DNA of 64,000 nt from Acinetobacter sp. (GCA_031277915.1 JAITLL010000018.1:115728-179727); one strand, 5' to 3'; numbered from the stretch's first letter, positions 34,016-44,442 are shown. Notes: generated by a model from the sequence alone, not told the origin. Program-made: numbers and translations.

Positions 34016-34897
34016 ATGACGCTTAAACAACTAAAAGCTTTTTTAGCGCTTGCACGTACACTCAACTATGCCAATGCTTCTTTAGAGCTACATCTCAGCC
34101 AATCTGCTTTAAGCCTCACCATCAAAAGCTTAGAAGAAGAATTAGGCGGTAAACTATTTAACCGTAATACACGCCGTGTTGAACTTACCCAAGAAGGAAA
34201 ATCTCTCATTCCCTATGCTAAAAAATTACTCGCCAATTGGGATGAAATGGAAAATGATGTCAAACAACGCTTTAAGCTTAATCGGGGAACTTTAAGCATT
34301 GCTTCAATGCCTTTTGTGACTCATGCAATTCTGCCTGAGGTCATTCATCAATTTTTAGCACTTCACCCCAATCTCAACTTTTCAATTCACGATATTCCAA
34401 ATGAGACCATTATAGAGAAAGTACAGGATGGTATTTTCGAACTTGGCATTTGTTTTGAACCAGATCTCACAGAAGGCTTAGAGTTTAAGCCTCTATTTGA
34501 AGAAGACTTCTTAGCTCTATTGCCAAAGACTCATCCACTCGCTCAATCATCTTCTATTACATGGCATGAGCTTTGTTCAAACCCATTTGTAACTTTGCAA
34601 AAACCCTCCATTGTTCGTTATTTAGTTGAGCAAAATTGTTTGCGAAATAATATAACTCTCGATTTAAAAGTTGAATGTCATCAAATTTCATCACTTTCAA
34701 GTTTCGTTGCTTACGGAATTGGAGTAAGTGCGATTCCTAGACACTTTGCTAAACATATTGATAAAGAACATAATGTGTTGATTGAATTAAAAGACGAAAC
34801 TATTCATAAGACAGTGGGAATTGTTTATAAAAAGAACTTTGAAATTTCAAATATTTCTACTCAATTTATTGAGGCTCTGGTTCAATATAAATTTTAA
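34016..34897 (+). CDS. LysR-family regulator, probable activator of the ato genes
   Basis: The 293-residue protein has an N-terminal winged helix-turn-helix (LKAFLALARTLNYANASLEL and SQSALSLTIKSLEEELGGKL) and a substrate-binding domain. It is transcribed in the same direction as atoDAEB and lies 245 bp upstream, so it probably controls that operon. No T-N11-A box was defended in the spacer. AAAGGA precedes the ATG. Confidence 0.82.
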   Translation: MTLKQLKAFLALARTLNYANASLELHLSQSALSLTIKSLEEELGGKLFNRNTRRVELTQEGKSLIPYAKKLLANWDEMENDVKQRFKLNRGTLSIASMPFVTHAILPEVIHQFLALHPNLNFSIHDIPNETIIEKVQDGIFELGICFEPDLTEGLEFKPLFEEDFLALLPKTHPLAQSSSITWHELCSNPFVTLQKPSIVRYLVEQNCLRNNITLDLKVECHQISSLSSFVAYGIGVSAIPRHFAKHIDKEHNVLIELKDETIHKTVGIVYKKNFEISNISTQFIEALVQYKF

Positions 34898-35142
34898 AAA
34901 ATTAAAGACTGCATTTTAGTGTGAGCTACGCGCTCGCTTAAGCTAAATTTATTAATTTATATAATTTTCAATACTTTAAAACAAATCATTAAAGATTTTA
35001 GCGTTCTATACGTCTGTTTTTTTGTTGTTAATTTGATAGCATTCATTGAATATACTCATTAATCCTTTAAAAAAATTAACTTCTATAACACGAATTGAGA
35101 TGCTAAAACTAAGATTACTAAGGGATATAGGATAACAATAGA

Positions 35143-35847
35143 ATGAATAAGGTTTATGCCAATGCAGAGGCAGCACTGAAAGACGTTATTGCAGATAATC
35201 AAACACTTGCCGTTGGCGGTTTTGGTTTATGCGGAATTCCTGAAAAACTGATTGTTGCAGTTAAGCAAAGTGGTGTGACTGGTCTTACTTGTATTTCGAA
35301 TAACGCAGGTGTAGATGATTTTGGTTTAGGTATTCTGCTTCAAACCAAACAGATCAAAAAAATGATCTCTTCTTATGTTGGTGAAAACAAAGAGTTCGAG
35401 CGCCAATATTTAAATGGTGAACTCGATGTGGAGCTTACCCCTCAAGGCACTTTAGCTGAAAAGTTACGTGCTGGCGGTGCTGGTATTCCTGCTTTTTATA
35501 CTCAAACTGGTGTAGGTACACTCATTGCTGAAGGTAAAGAAGAACGTACTTTTAATGGCAAAAACTACATTTTAGAAGAATCCTTAACAGCAGATGTTGC
35601 TCTTGTTAAGGCTTATAAAGCAGATAAAGCGGGTAATTTAGTATTCCGTAAAACTGCTCAAAATTTTAACCCTGAATGTGCGATGGCTGGCAAAATTACA
35701 ATCGCAGAAGTTGAACAGGTTGTTGAAATTGGTGAATTAGATCCGGATGAAATCCATTTAGCGGGTATTTATGTAAACCGTATTGTACTGAATGCATCAC
35801 CTGAAAAGCGCATTGAGCATAAAACTTTAAGCACGGAGGCAGTATAA
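35143..35847 (+). CDS. atoD: 3-oxoacid (acetoacetate) CoA-transferase subunit A
   Basis: The 234-residue protein is a family I CoA-transferase alpha subunit. [13 protein letters not shown] near residues 24-36 is the glycine-rich CoA-binding loop, and [15 protein letters not shown] is the other standard block. With subunit B it moves CoA from succinyl-CoA or acetyl-CoA to acetoacetate. It stops one base before the next gene, so the subunits are translated together. AtoD and ScoA are equivalent names; the succinyl/acetyl preference cannot be read. Confidence 0.9.
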   Translation: MNKVYANAEAALKDVIADNQTLAVGGFGLCGIPEKLIVAVKQSGVTGLTCISNNAGVDDFGLGILLQTKQIKKMISSYVGENKEFERQYLNGELDVELTPQGTLAEKLRAGGAGIPAFYTQTGVGTLIAEGKEERTFNGKNYILEESLTADVALVKAYKADKAGNLVFRKTAQNFNPECAMAGKITIAEVEQVVEIGELDPDEIHLAGIYVNRIVLNASPEKRIEHKTLSTEAV

Positions 35848-35848
35848 A

Positions 35849-36490
35849 ATGGCTTGGTCACGCAATGAAATGGCACAACGTGCTGCAAAAGAACTTGAAG
35901 ATGGTTTTTACGTCAATTTAGGTATTGGCTTACCTACTCTAGTTGCCAACTATATTCCTGAAAATATTAATGTTTGGCTTCAATCTGAAAACGGTTTATT
36001 AGGTATTGGTGAGTTTCCGACCGAAGAAACTGTTGATGCAGATTTAATTAATGCTGGTAAACAAACAGTCACTGCTCGCCCTGGCGCTGCTTTTTTCTCA
36101 AGCTCAGAATCTTTTGCCATGATCCGTGGTGGTCATGTCAACATTGCAATTTTAGGGGCAATGGAAGTTTCTGAAAATGGCGACTTGGCTAACTGGATGA
36201 TTCCAGGTAAGAAAGTCAAAGGTATGGGCGGTGCAATGGATTTGGTTGTTGGTGTCCAAAAAGTTGTTGTTCTAATGGAACATTGTGCAAAAGATGGTAC
36301 GCCAAAAATCGTGAAAAGCTGTAGTTTACCTTTAACAGGTAAAGGTGTAGTTCACCGAGTCATTACTGACTTAGGCGTAATGGACATTACGCCTCAAGGC
36401 GTTGAGCTGATTGAACTTGCTAAAGATGTTACGCTTGAACAGATTCAAGCTGCTACAGGTGTCGAGTTTTATAAAACCTTAGTCGCGTAA
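35849..36490 (+). CDS. atoA: 3-oxoacid (acetoacetate) CoA-transferase subunit B
   Basis: The 213-residue beta subunit has the catalytic glutamate in SENGLLGIG, preceded by [16 protein letters not shown], and a late [16 protein letters not shown] segment typical of this family. The Glu forms the CoA thioester during transfer. It follows subunit A by one base. A hairpin GACTCAAG/CTTGAGTC lies in the spacer before atoE (about 36518-36545), which may reduce downstream expression. Confidence 0.9.
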   Translation: MAWSRNEMAQRAAKELEDGFYVNLGIGLPTLVANYIPENINVWLQSENGLLGIGEFPTEETVDADLINAGKQTVTARPGAAFFSSSESFAMIRGGHVNIAILGAMEVSENGDLANWMIPGKKVKGMGGAMDLVVGVQKVVVLMEHCAKDGTPKIVKSCSLPLTGKGVVHRVITDLGVMDITPQGVELIELAKDVTLEQIQAATGVEFYKTLVA

Positions 36491-36605
36491 ATTCTAAGAT
36501 TTAGTTAGCTGTACAGGACTCAAGTTAGAAAGTGAGCTTGAGTCTTAGCCCTTTTAAGCACCGGATGTGCTGTTTATAAATAAGAATGAGAAGGATTTTT
36601 CAGCT

Positions 36606-38015
36606 ATGGAAAAACAGCAAGGAATTTTTGAAAGATTTGCTCTTCGGATTAGTGACTGGTCTGAAAAATGGTTTCCTGATTCATATATTTTTGCGCTACT
36701 TGGCGTCATTATTGTTTCAATTGCCGCTTTAAGTATTGGTGCCCCAATTCACGATGTAGCAACTTCTTTTGGTAACGGTTTTTGGAGTCTTATTCCTTTT
36801 ACCCTGCAAATGACCATGCTCATTATTGTAGGTTATGTCGTTTCTGTATCTAAGCCCGTCAAATACATCATCCAAAAAATGGCACGTATTCCAAGTTCTG
36901 GTCGTGGTGCTATTGTTTTAGTAGCAACCGTCAGCTTATTAATTTCACTGGTCAATTGGGCTGTTAGCACAATCCTTACAGCGCTTTTAGTGATTGCTTT
37001 AGCAAAACGTAAAGAGCTAAATATGGATTACCGCGCAGCGGCTGCGGCAGCAATTATTGGTATGGGTGCAACTTGGGCACTAGGAATCAGTTCTTCAGCA
37101 GCACAGCTTCAAGCAAATAAAAATAGCTTACCTGAGTCAATTTACAATCTGACCGGTGTTATTCCATTTACCGAAACGATTTTCCTTTGGCAATCAATTG
37201 CGATGACCATTATTTTGGTAATTGTTTCAATCGCCATTGCATATTTTTCAGCTCCAAAAGGTAATAATGTTAAAACGATTGATAGTTTTGATGTGCAGTT
37301 TGAAGAAGACAAACCGCATGAGGAGAAATCAACGCGTCCGGGTGACTGGTTAGAAAACTCACCTATTTTAACGATTGTTGTGGTGGCTTTAGGTCTAATC
37401 TGGATGTTTTTTGAGTTTTCGAAAAGTAATCCAATCATTGCCATTTCAAGCTTAAACACATACAACTTTGTATTTTTAATGCTAGGTTTAGCATTGCATG
37501 GAACACCACGAAACTTTTTAAATGCTGTTGCAAAAGCAGTTCCAGCTGTATCAGGAATCTTAATTCAGTTTCCATTGTACGGAAGTATTGCTTTTATTAT
37601 GACGCAAGCTTTAAACAGCCAAGACTTATCACTATCGCATTACGTAGCCGATTTTTTCGTTTCAATTGCCTCAAAAGAAACCTTTGCCATTGTAATGGGA
37701 GTTTACTCTGCAGTACTTGGATTCTTTGTTCCTTCGGGTGGTGGGAAATGGATTATTGAAGCCCCATATGTTATGCAAGCAGCAAATGATTTAAAGGTTC
37801 ATTTGGGTTGGTCTGTACAAATTTATAATGCAGCCGAAGCTTTACCAAACTTAATCAATCCATTTTTTATGCTTCCAATGTTGGGCATTTTAAAACTAAA
37901 AGCAAAAGATGTGATTGGGTTTACAGTCACTCAGCTCGTTGTGCATTTTCCATTAGTTTTATTCTTGCTGTGGTTCTTTGGAAGAACACTCAGCTATACC
38001 CCTCCAACTTTTTAA
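36606..38015 (+). CDS. atoE: AtoE-type short-chain fatty acid transporter
   Basis: The start at 36606 follows GAAGGA and gives 469 residues; a GTG 13 codons upstream is less likely. There are about twelve helices with FERFALRISDWSEKWFPDSY at the N-terminus, VSLLISLVNWAVS, and FFVPSGGGKWIIEAPYV, all characteristic of AtoE. It takes up short-chain fatty acids such as butyrate or acetoacetate. It lies between the CoA-transferase genes and the thiolase gene, completing uptake, activation and cleavage. A GCCTTTGG...CTAAAGGC stem lies in the atoE-atoB spacer. Confidence 0.88.
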   Translation: MEKQQGIFERFALRISDWSEKWFPDSYIFALLGVIIVSIAALSIGAPIHDVATSFGNGFWSLIPFTLQMTMLIIVGYVVSVSKPVKYIIQKMARIPSSGRGAIVLVATVSLLISLVNWAVSTILTALLVIALAKRKELNMDYRAAAAAAIIGMGATWALGISSSAAQLQANKNSLPESIYNLTGVIPFTETIFLWQSIAMTIILVIVSIAIAYFSAPKGNNVKTIDSFDVQFEEDKPHEEKSTRPGDWLENSPILTIVVVALGLIWMFFEFSKSNPIIAISSLNTYNFVFLMLGLALHGTPRNFLNAVAKAVPAVSGILIQFPLYGSIAFIMTQALNSQDLSLSHYVADFFVSIASKETFAIVMGVYSAVLGFFVPSGGGKWIIEAPYVMQAANDLKVHLGWSVQIYNAAEALPNLINPFFMLPMLGILKLKAKDVIGFTVTQLVVHFPLVLFLLWFFGRTLSYTPPTF

Positions 38016-38080
38016 TTTAGTGGTGCCTTTGGTTTAGGCTAAAGGCAAATTTAGCAAAAACATCAATAAGAGATATTAAG

Positions 38081-39253
38081 ATGAGTTCAATAGTTATAGT
38101 TTCAGGTAGCCGTACTGCAATGGGTGGTTTTCAGGGTAGTTTATCTTCTCTAACAGCACCAGAACTTGGCGCTGCTGTCATCCGTGAATCAATTCAACGT
38201 GCAGGTGTTGCACCTGAACAAGTAGATGAAGTTATTTTCGGTTGTGTACTGAGCGCAGGTATTGGTCAAGGCCCTGCTCGTCAAGCCATGCGTAAAGCTG
38301 GTGTACCTGATCATGTCGGAGCTGTAACCATTAATAAACTTTGCGGCTCTGCCATGAAAGCAGTGTTAATTGCATCAGATACTTTAAAAGCAGGCAGTGC
38401 CAATATTATTGTGGCGGGTGGTATGGAATCTATGACCAATGCACCTTATATATTGCCGAAAGCTCGCGGTGGTTACCGTATGGGTCACGGCGAAATTAAG
38501 GACCATATGTTTTTAGATGGTCTTGAAGATGCTGAAACAGGCCGTTTAATGGGTTCTTTTGCTCAAGATATGGCAAATACCAAAGGCTTTACCCGTGAGC
38601 AAATGGATAACTTTGCGATTTCTTCACTTAAAAAAGCGCAAACTGCCATTACAGGAGGTTACTTCAAAGAAGAGATCGTTCCTGTTGAAGTAAAAACTCG
38701 TAAAGGTGTCGAAGTTATTGATCAAGATGAACAACCATTAAAAGCTAATCTTGAGAAAATCCCAACTTTACGTCCCGCTTTTAGCAAGGACGGTACAATT
38801 ACAGCAGCTAACTCAAGCTCAATTTCAGATGGTGCTGCTGCATTAGTACTTACTACTGAAGAATATGCACAAAGCCATGGTTTAAATACCATAGCAAAAA
38901 TTGTTGCAACTTCTACGCACTCACAGCATCCAAGCGAATTTACCATTGCTCCAATTAGTGCGATTCAAAAAGTGCTTGAGCGTGCTGGTTGGTCAGTTGA
39001 CGAAGTAGATGCTTGGGAAATTAATGAGGCTTTTGCAATGGTGGCAATGGCACCAATTCATGAACTAGGAATAGATGAAGCAAAAGTTAACGTACATGGT
39101 GGCGCTTGTGCTTTAGGTCATCCAATTGGTGCTACAGGTTCAAGAATTATCCTTTCTCTCATTTATGCATTAAAACGCTTAGGTAAAAAGAAAGGTGTTG
39201 CTACTCTATGTATTGGTGGCGGTGAAGCAACTGCTGTTGCGATTGAAATCTAA
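38081..39253 (+). CDS. atoB: Acetyl-CoA acetyltransferase (thiolase)
   Basis: The 390-residue thiolase has nucleophilic Cys in NKLCGSAMKAV, the GGMESMTNAPY block, catalytic His in GGACALGHPIGATGSR and a second Cys in CIGGGEA. It splits acetoacetyl-CoA into two acetyl-CoA. As the last gene of atoDAEB it finishes acetoacetate use; 3-hydroxybutyrate dehydrogenase at 7.1 kb could feed this route. A strong terminator follows. Confidence 0.92.
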   Translation: MSSIVIVSGSRTAMGGFQGSLSSLTAPELGAAVIRESIQRAGVAPEQVDEVIFGCVLSAGIGQGPARQAMRKAGVPDHVGAVTINKLCGSAMKAVLIASDTLKAGSANIIVAGGMESMTNAPYILPKARGGYRMGHGEIKDHMFLDGLEDAETGRLMGSFAQDMANTKGFTREQMDNFAISSLKKAQTAITGGYFKEEIVPVEVKTRKGVEVIDQDEQPLKANLEKIPTLRPAFSKDGTITAANSSSISDGAAALVLTTEEYAQSHGLNTIAKIVATSTHSQHPSEFTIAPISAIQKVLERAGWSVDEVDAWEINEAFAMVAMAPIHELGIDEAKVNVHGGACALGHPIGATGSRIILSLIYALKRLGKKKGVATLCIGGGEATAVAIEI

Positions 39254-39261
39254 TTAAAAAA

Positions 39262-39304
39262 TAAAAGAAGATGTAAGGACTTTCCTTGCATCTTCTTTTT
39301 TATA
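39262..39304. terminator. Bidirectional terminator after atoB
   Basis: AAGAAGATG (39265-39273) pairs with CATCTTCTT (39289-39297), with an inner AAGGA/TCCTT and T/A runs outside. It separates atoB from the converging LysR gene. Confidence 0.92.
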
Positions 39305-39314
39305 AATAAAATTC

Positions 39315-40211
39315 TTAAGCTGTTTTAAATAGCTCATAACAAGTTTGACGGAACCATTTATGGCTACTCTTGTGATGACAAGACATATGCCAATGTTGCT
39401 TAACGTCATAAGTTGGAAAATCAAGCGGTGCAGGTAAAATCTGTAAGTTCTCTCTAACCAATAAAACTTGGCTTAAATAATATGGAACAGTGGCAATTGC
39501 ATCTGTTTCCTGAACCACTAAACCTACCCCTAGATAACTTGGTAATCGAATCAAAATGTTTCGATCCAACCCTTTATTTTGCAGCTCGTTTTTAATGTGA
39601 TAATGCCCAATACCTGCATCAATATCGATATGATATTCACGCATATAATCTTCTAAAGTAAAGTTATTCGGGTCTAAACGAGGATGGCTTTTTGAGCTAA
39701 TCACAACATAGTGCTGACGGAAAAACTTCTGTTGATAAAAGCCTTCTTCTAGTTGGGGTAAAAAACCTATCGCCAAATCAATTTCACCATTTGCCATTTG
39801 ATAGCTGGTTTCTGGCGTAATCGGTCTAATATTTAAACGAATGAGAGGTGCTTTTTCTTTTAAATAATTGGTTAACTGAGGCAATAAAACCAAATGTGAC
39901 ACATCGGTCATTGCTATCGTAAATAATTGATCTGAAGTCAGCGGATCAAAGTTCACATTAAAATTATTAATGCTTTCCACTTTATCAATGACTTCACTGA
40001 TAAGTGGAAAAATTTGCTTTGCAAGTTCAGTCGGAATCATTTCGTTTCCAACTCGAATAAACAAAGGATCATTAAAATGTTGGCGGATTTTGTTTAGACC
40101 GTTACTTACACTCGGCTGTGTTAAACCAATAGCATCTGCGGCCATTGAAACACTTTTGAACCGATAAATATGATAAAAAATATTTAATAATCTACTATCT
40201 AGATCAAACAA
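39315..40211 (-). CDS. LysR-family regulator with TTG start
   Basis: The 298-residue protein has a LysR helix-turn-helix (FYHIYRFKSVSMAADAIGLT and QPSVSNGLNKIRQHFNDPLF) of the NodD/LeuO-like branch and a C-terminal effector domain. The start is TTG with GGAGA 6 nt upstream. It converges on atoB across a shared terminator and may sense a related metabolite. Confidence 0.8.
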   Translation of the reverse strand: MFDLDSRLLNIFYHIYRFKSVSMAADAIGLTQPSVSNGLNKIRQHFNDPLFIRVGNEMIPTELAKQIFPLISEVIDKVESINNFNVNFDPLTSDQLFTIAMTDVSHLVLLPQLTNYLKEKAPLIRLNIRPITPETSYQMANGEIDLAIGFLPQLEEGFYQQKFFRQHYVVISSKSHPRLDPNNFTLEDYMREYHIDIDAGIGHYHIKNELQNKGLDRNILIRLPSYLGVGLVVQETDAIATVPYYLSQVLLVRENLQILPAPLDFPTYDVKQHWHMSCHHKSSHKWFRQTCYELFKTA

Positions 40212-40447
40212 AATTGTCTCCGCTTGGACTCAATAATCCATTGAAATAAGTTCAAAGCAGGTATAAATGATAGAAAGATTTTTATACCCTACTTTTGACT
40301 TATTGAAATTTACTCTAAATTAGCAAAGAATTTAGACGAGGGGCAATGCTTTATAGTGCCTTTCATCATAAAGACCCAAGCATAATCTACTTATTTGATT
40401 AATTTATATATGAATATCGTGTACATCACCTTTTGAGTGAGTATCCG

Positions 40448-41344
40448 TTATTGTTCTTGCTGAGCTTTAAAGCCATTCCATATTTGTTGTACCGATTTAT
40501 TATCACTCAAATTGTTTTTAAAGATATAAATATCTTGAGCAAGACAATAATCTTGCTGGTCTAAAATGACTAATTTTCCAGCTGCAAGGTCTTCTTCAAC
40601 GTTAATTTTTGGAATCCATGCAACACCTAACCCTTGTAGAACAAGCTCTTTTAAATTAGTGGCATTGTCTGTTTCATATAATGTTTTATATATCAATTTA
40701 CCCTCAATGAGTTGGTCAACGAGCTTCCTTAAATAAGCATGTTTACTATATGCAAGCAGAGCAAAATTACTTTGAATTGTATGTTTGGGGCTATGGTCAG
40801 GCTCAGTTGCAGATACAGGCACAATGACTGTCTCAGCAATTTTAATACCGCTTAAAATATCATCTCCGACTTTTCTAATATTACTTTTATCCGCATAGCA
40901 AATCATGAAATCACAGGCACCCTCTTTTAATAAGGATAAGCCTTCGCCACTATTGGTTGCGACGATTTCAATTTTTAAATCCCGAATAAGTGTAGGAAAT
41001 TTCTTTAAAAAAGTAGTTAAAAAGCCCGAAGCTAATGAATGAACAACACAAAAACGAATAGTAGATTCAGTTTCATTCTTGATATTCTTAATAAGTTTTG
41101 CAGTCTCCTCTACCTGTTTTTCAATGTTCTTAGACATCACTAACAAGATTCGTCCAATGTCAGTAAATTCGATATTATTTTTGTTGTTTCTAATAATGAC
41201 TTCGGCGCCAATCATTTCCTCAATTTGCTGAATTCTTCGAGTAAATGCAGACTGACTAATAAATCGTTTCTCTGCGGCTTTTGAAATCGAACGTTCACTT
41301 TCTAATGTGAGGAGATCCTCTACCCAACGGACTTCTAAATTCAT
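40448..41344 (-). CDS. HypT-like LysR-family regulator
   Basis: The 298-residue protein begins RWVEDLLTLESERSISKAAE and KRFISQSAFTRRIQQIEEMI. This 'W-x-D-L-x-x-L...SQxAFxRRI' arrangement is that of the HypT/YjiE branch of LysR proteins. HypT responds to hypochlorite in E. coli (from memory); the methionines needed for that were not checked. It stands alone. Confidence 0.75.
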   Translation of the reverse strand: MNLEVRWVEDLLTLESERSISKAAEKRFISQSAFTRRIQQIEEMIGAEVIIRNNKNNIEFTDIGRILLVMSKNIEKQVEETAKLIKNIKNETESTIRFCVVHSLASGFLTTFLKKFPTLIRDLKIEIVATNSGEGLSLLKEGACDFMICYADKSNIRKVGDDILSGIKIAETVIVPVSATEPDHSPKHTIQSNFALLAYSKHAYLRKLVDQLIEGKLIYKTLYETDNATNLKELVLQGLGVAWIPKINVEEDLAAGKLVILDQQDYCLAQDIYIFKNNLSDNKSVQQIWNGFKAQQEQ

Positions 41345-41716
41345 GTTATCTATTCCCTTTTTAGATTTATAATTTTATTAATTGATATTTTGGGGGAATA
41401 GTCTGAGCAAATGGAGTGGTGGATAGAAATGAGAAAACATAGGGAGTACCTGCAAAAATGGGAGAAGCGTAAGGACAAAGCCAAACTATGAAATTAAGTA
41501 TTTAATAATTCTGACATAGAAAAGAAGATAAGAAAATAATAGTATTTGTTTTAAAGTGACAGGAAATAAATTTAAACAAAATTAAAATAAAAACACTAAA
41601 CCAACATCATTAAAATAAATCAAGTCTTTAAATACAATAAATTTCAGAAATAAAAGTTGTCTTTTATTTAAACATTTCATGAGGGAAATAATAGAAATTT
41701 TAGATATTAGAAGAGA

Positions 41717-41752
41717 TAAAAAAAGTCCGCACCTTGGGGAAGAATGCGGACT
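41717..41752 (-). terminator. Orphan Rho-independent terminator
   Basis: AGTCCGCA (41724-41731) pairs with TGCGGACT (41745-41752), and the minus-strand continuation is TTTTTTTATC. The nearest upstream gene on this strand ends at 42106, more than 350 bp away, so a short RNA may end here. Confidence 0.85.
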
Positions 41753-41930
41753 GTGAACTGTTTCAATAACTCATCCTTGCGTCATTGATTAAACTTTGAA
41801 GCACCTAATTTCTACACTATTCTAGTATTTAAAACTTATTCCTCTTGCAGCACCGCCCAATCAAAAAGTTATTCGCTCTTAAGAGAGTGGTAAGGTAATA
41901 ATTAATAAAAAAACTATTACCTTACCTCAT
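41753..41930 (-). ncRNA. Possible small RNA ending at the orphan terminator
   Basis: A 12-bp perfect hairpin, GGTAAGGTAATA (41889-41900) with TATTACCTTACC (41915-41926), lies at the distal end and the terminator at the other. No coding frame is credible between them. The extent is a guess; alternatively this is the long 3' UTR of the gene at 42106. The rest of the 761-bp gap 41345-42105 is AT-rich and featureless. Confidence 0.4.
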
Positions 41931-42105
41931 TTCAGGATTTAAGCAGTCATAATAATTCATTGTATTTAAATACAATATTTAGAATATATTATATGGTAAT
42001 AAAATAATCCCGACTATTATACTAAAGTATCTATTTGCAGACACAATTCATTGAATCAACTTTTTAAAAGCGATCTTCACTCAGCATAGACTTATGTAAA
42101 GTGCT

Positions 42106-42333
42106 CTAATATTCGCCAATTAAATAGTATAACTTTCTTGAAATTTCAACCATCATGTTTGAGGTGTACTGGCTAATTTCAAAAATCTGTTTTTTCTGTG
42201 GATTAAAAACCATGTTATCTTTTTCATCACTATAAAAAACATAAGTTGTGTATTTATCCATGTGATGAATATGCTCTTTTAGGCTCAGTTTTTCACCAGA
42301 GTTAGGGTCATATGCAGTAAACTTCATTCTCAT
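42106..42333 (-). CDS. Small hypothetical protein
   Basis: The 75-residue soluble protein (KFTAYDPNSGEKLSLKEHIH, later FNPQKKQIFEISQYTSNMMV) has no membrane helix or recognised domain. An AAGAGA site lies before the start. Its composition is that of a real protein. Function unknown. Confidence 0.55.
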   Translation of the reverse strand: MRMKFTAYDPNSGEKLSLKEHIHHMDKYTTYVFYSDEKDNMVFNPQKKQIFEISQYTSNMMVEISRKLYYLIGEY

Positions 42334-42411
42334 GCATTTGTCTCTTTACAGCGCTTACATCTTAAAAAATTACATTCTAAAAACTAATGAATAAACAATA
42401 ATTTCTATAAA

Positions 42412-42600
42412 TTAAGATTGATAAGATGCCAAAGGAATATTCTGTTTTGCTTTTTGAATAGATAACTCAGCATTATGAATAGATTGCTTAGCCTCTTTAA
42501 GCATGTGTGAACTTTTGGATTCAGGTTCTTCTTCATGTCCGAAAAGGATATAACAAGTAAAACTTCCCAGTATCAGTAAAGCAGCAGTTACTTTTAACAT
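42412..42600 (-). CDS. Small membrane-anchored protein
   Basis: The 62-residue protein has one N-terminal helix (VTAALLILGSFTCYILFG) and an amphipathic, possibly coiled-coil tail with repeated A-x-x-x-I/K spacing (KEAKQSIHNAELSIQKAKQN). Function unknown. It is followed on the same strand by the 75-residue gene after 78 bp. The 416-bp gap 42601-43016 before aspA is AT-rich and should hold the aspA promoter. Confidence 0.5.
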   Translation of the reverse strand: MLKVTAALLILGSFTCYILFGHEEEPESKSSHMLKEAKQSIHNAELSIQKAKQNIPLASYQS

Positions 42601-43016
42601 AAACTTAATAAAACAAAATTTTCTGTATTATATGTATTTTTATGTGAAATGCATCACAATTTTATTAAAAATAATTAAATAAAACTCATTATTTGATCAT
42701 AAAAATTAATATTCACATGATATTTCAAATAATCTAATCAATCTTTCAGTCAAAGACTATTGAATCAGGTCGTATCTACTTTTAAGTTCTATCATTTTCC
42801 TCTCCTAACTTTTAATGCAATAAAATCAAATAAGATTTTGAATATATTATTTATTTTATAATTTCTATTCTATTTTTAGCAGCATGCAGTGAAATTGATT
42901 TCGACATACTATAATCTTTGATATGCAAAAAATGCATAATTGCTTTAATAAATGCATTAGAAGTGAAGCATTTCGAATTCTAAGATGAATCATCTTTAAT
43001 GATTCGAAGTTTAATG

Positions 43017-44432
43017 ATGAACGCTGATATTACTACCCGTATTGAGAAGGATCTTATTGGTTATAGAGAGATCAATAATGACCATTATTACGGAGTTCAA
43101 ACATTACGTGCTTTAGAAAATTTCAACTTAACAAATAGCAAAGTTGGAAATTTCCCTAATTTAATTAAAGCATTAGCTATGGTCAAACTAGCCTGTGCTG
43201 AAGCGAACTATAATCTTAAAAACCTAGATCAAACTAAATTTGAAGCCATTGAATACAGCTGTAATCAGCTTATTCGTGGTAATTTCTACGACCAGTTCCC
43301 AATCGACATGTTACAAGGTGGTGCTGGTACTTCAACCAATATGAATGCAAATGAAGTATTAGCAAATGTTGCTTTAGAATATATGGGTCATGCAAAAGGT
43401 CAATATCAATATTTGCACCCAAACAATGACATTAACATGTCGCAGTCAACAAATGACGTGTACCCTACTGCAATCCGTTTAGGTCTGTTACTTAGCTTAG
43501 ATGAGTTAAACCTTCCATTTAACAATTTGATTCTTAGCTTCCTTAACAAGTCTCAAGAATTTGCACACATTTTAAAAATGGGTCGTACTCAGTTACAAGA
43601 TGCTGTGCCTATGACTTTAGGTCAGGAATTTGGTGCCTTTGCTGTAACTCTGCAAAAAGACCTTGAGCAAATTAATACACTTATTCCAAATGTTCTAGCT
43701 TATATGAACCTTGGTGGTACAGCGATTGGTACTGGTATTACCACTGAATATAGTTACCGTGAACTCGCTATTCAGGCGCTTGCAAGAATCTCTGATAAGA
43801 AAATTAAATCATCTCCTGATTTAATCGAAGCAACTTCAGACATGGGTGACTTTGTTCTTTTATCTGGTTTACTCAAACGCACCGCGACTAAGATTTCTAA
43901 AATTGCGAATGACTTACGTTTACTTTCAAGTGGTCCACGTACTGGCATTAATGAAATTAACTTAGAAGCACGTCAGCCTGGTAGTTCAATTATGCCAGGT
44001 AAAGTAAACCCAGTTATTCCTGAAGCGATGAACCTTGCTTGCTTCCAAATTATTGCAAACGATTTGGCTGTAACTTTAGCAGCTGAAGCTGGTCAGTTAC
44101 AATTAAATGCAATGGAACCACTTATTGCATTCAAACTATTTGAGTCTATGGACTTACTTGGTAGAGCAATGGCAATGTTCCAAAGCAAGTGTATTGATAC
44201 CATTACAGCGAACCCTGAACACTGTAAAGCTTTAGTTGAAAACTCAATTGGTATTGTGACTGCACTTAACCCATACCTAGGTTATGAAACAACAACTCGT
44301 ATTGCTAAAACTGCAAACGAAACTGGCCAAAGCGTATTGGCTTTAGTTCAAAATGAAGGTTTATTATCAGCACAAGTGCTTGATGATATTTTGTCGATTA
44401 ATAATATGGTTAAACCAAAAATGTCGGCTTAA
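43017..44432 (+). CDS. aspA: Aspartate ammonia-lyase
   Basis: The start at 43017 gives 471 residues, the usual size; two or three nearby ATG codons are possible and none has a strong Shine-Dalgarno. The fumarase/aspartase signature GSSIMPGKVNP is present, with GGAGTSTNMNANEVLAN, NDINMSQSTNDVYPT and MGRTQLQDAVPMTLGQE. It converts aspartate to fumarate and ammonia. It stands alone, with a good terminator after it. Confidence 0.92.
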   Translation: MNADITTRIEKDLIGYREINNDHYYGVQTLRALENFNLTNSKVGNFPNLIKALAMVKLACAEANYNLKNLDQTKFEAIEYSCNQLIRGNFYDQFPIDMLQGGAGTSTNMNANEVLANVALEYMGHAKGQYQYLHPNNDINMSQSTNDVYPTAIRLGLLLSLDELNLPFNNLILSFLNKSQEFAHILKMGRTQLQDAVPMTLGQEFGAFAVTLQKDLEQINTLIPNVLAYMNLGGTAIGTGITTEYSYRELAIQALARISDKKIKSSPDLIEATSDMGDFVLLSGLLKRTATKISKIANDLRLLSSGPRTGINEINLEARQPGSSIMPGKVNPVIPEAMNLACFQIIANDLAVTLAAEAGQLQLNAMEPLIAFKLFESMDLLGRAMAMFQSKCIDTITANPEHCKALVENSIGIVTALNPYLGYETTTRIAKTANETGQSVLALVQNEGLLSAQVLDDILSINNMVKPKMSA

Positions 44433-44442
44433 TTCCTGAAAT

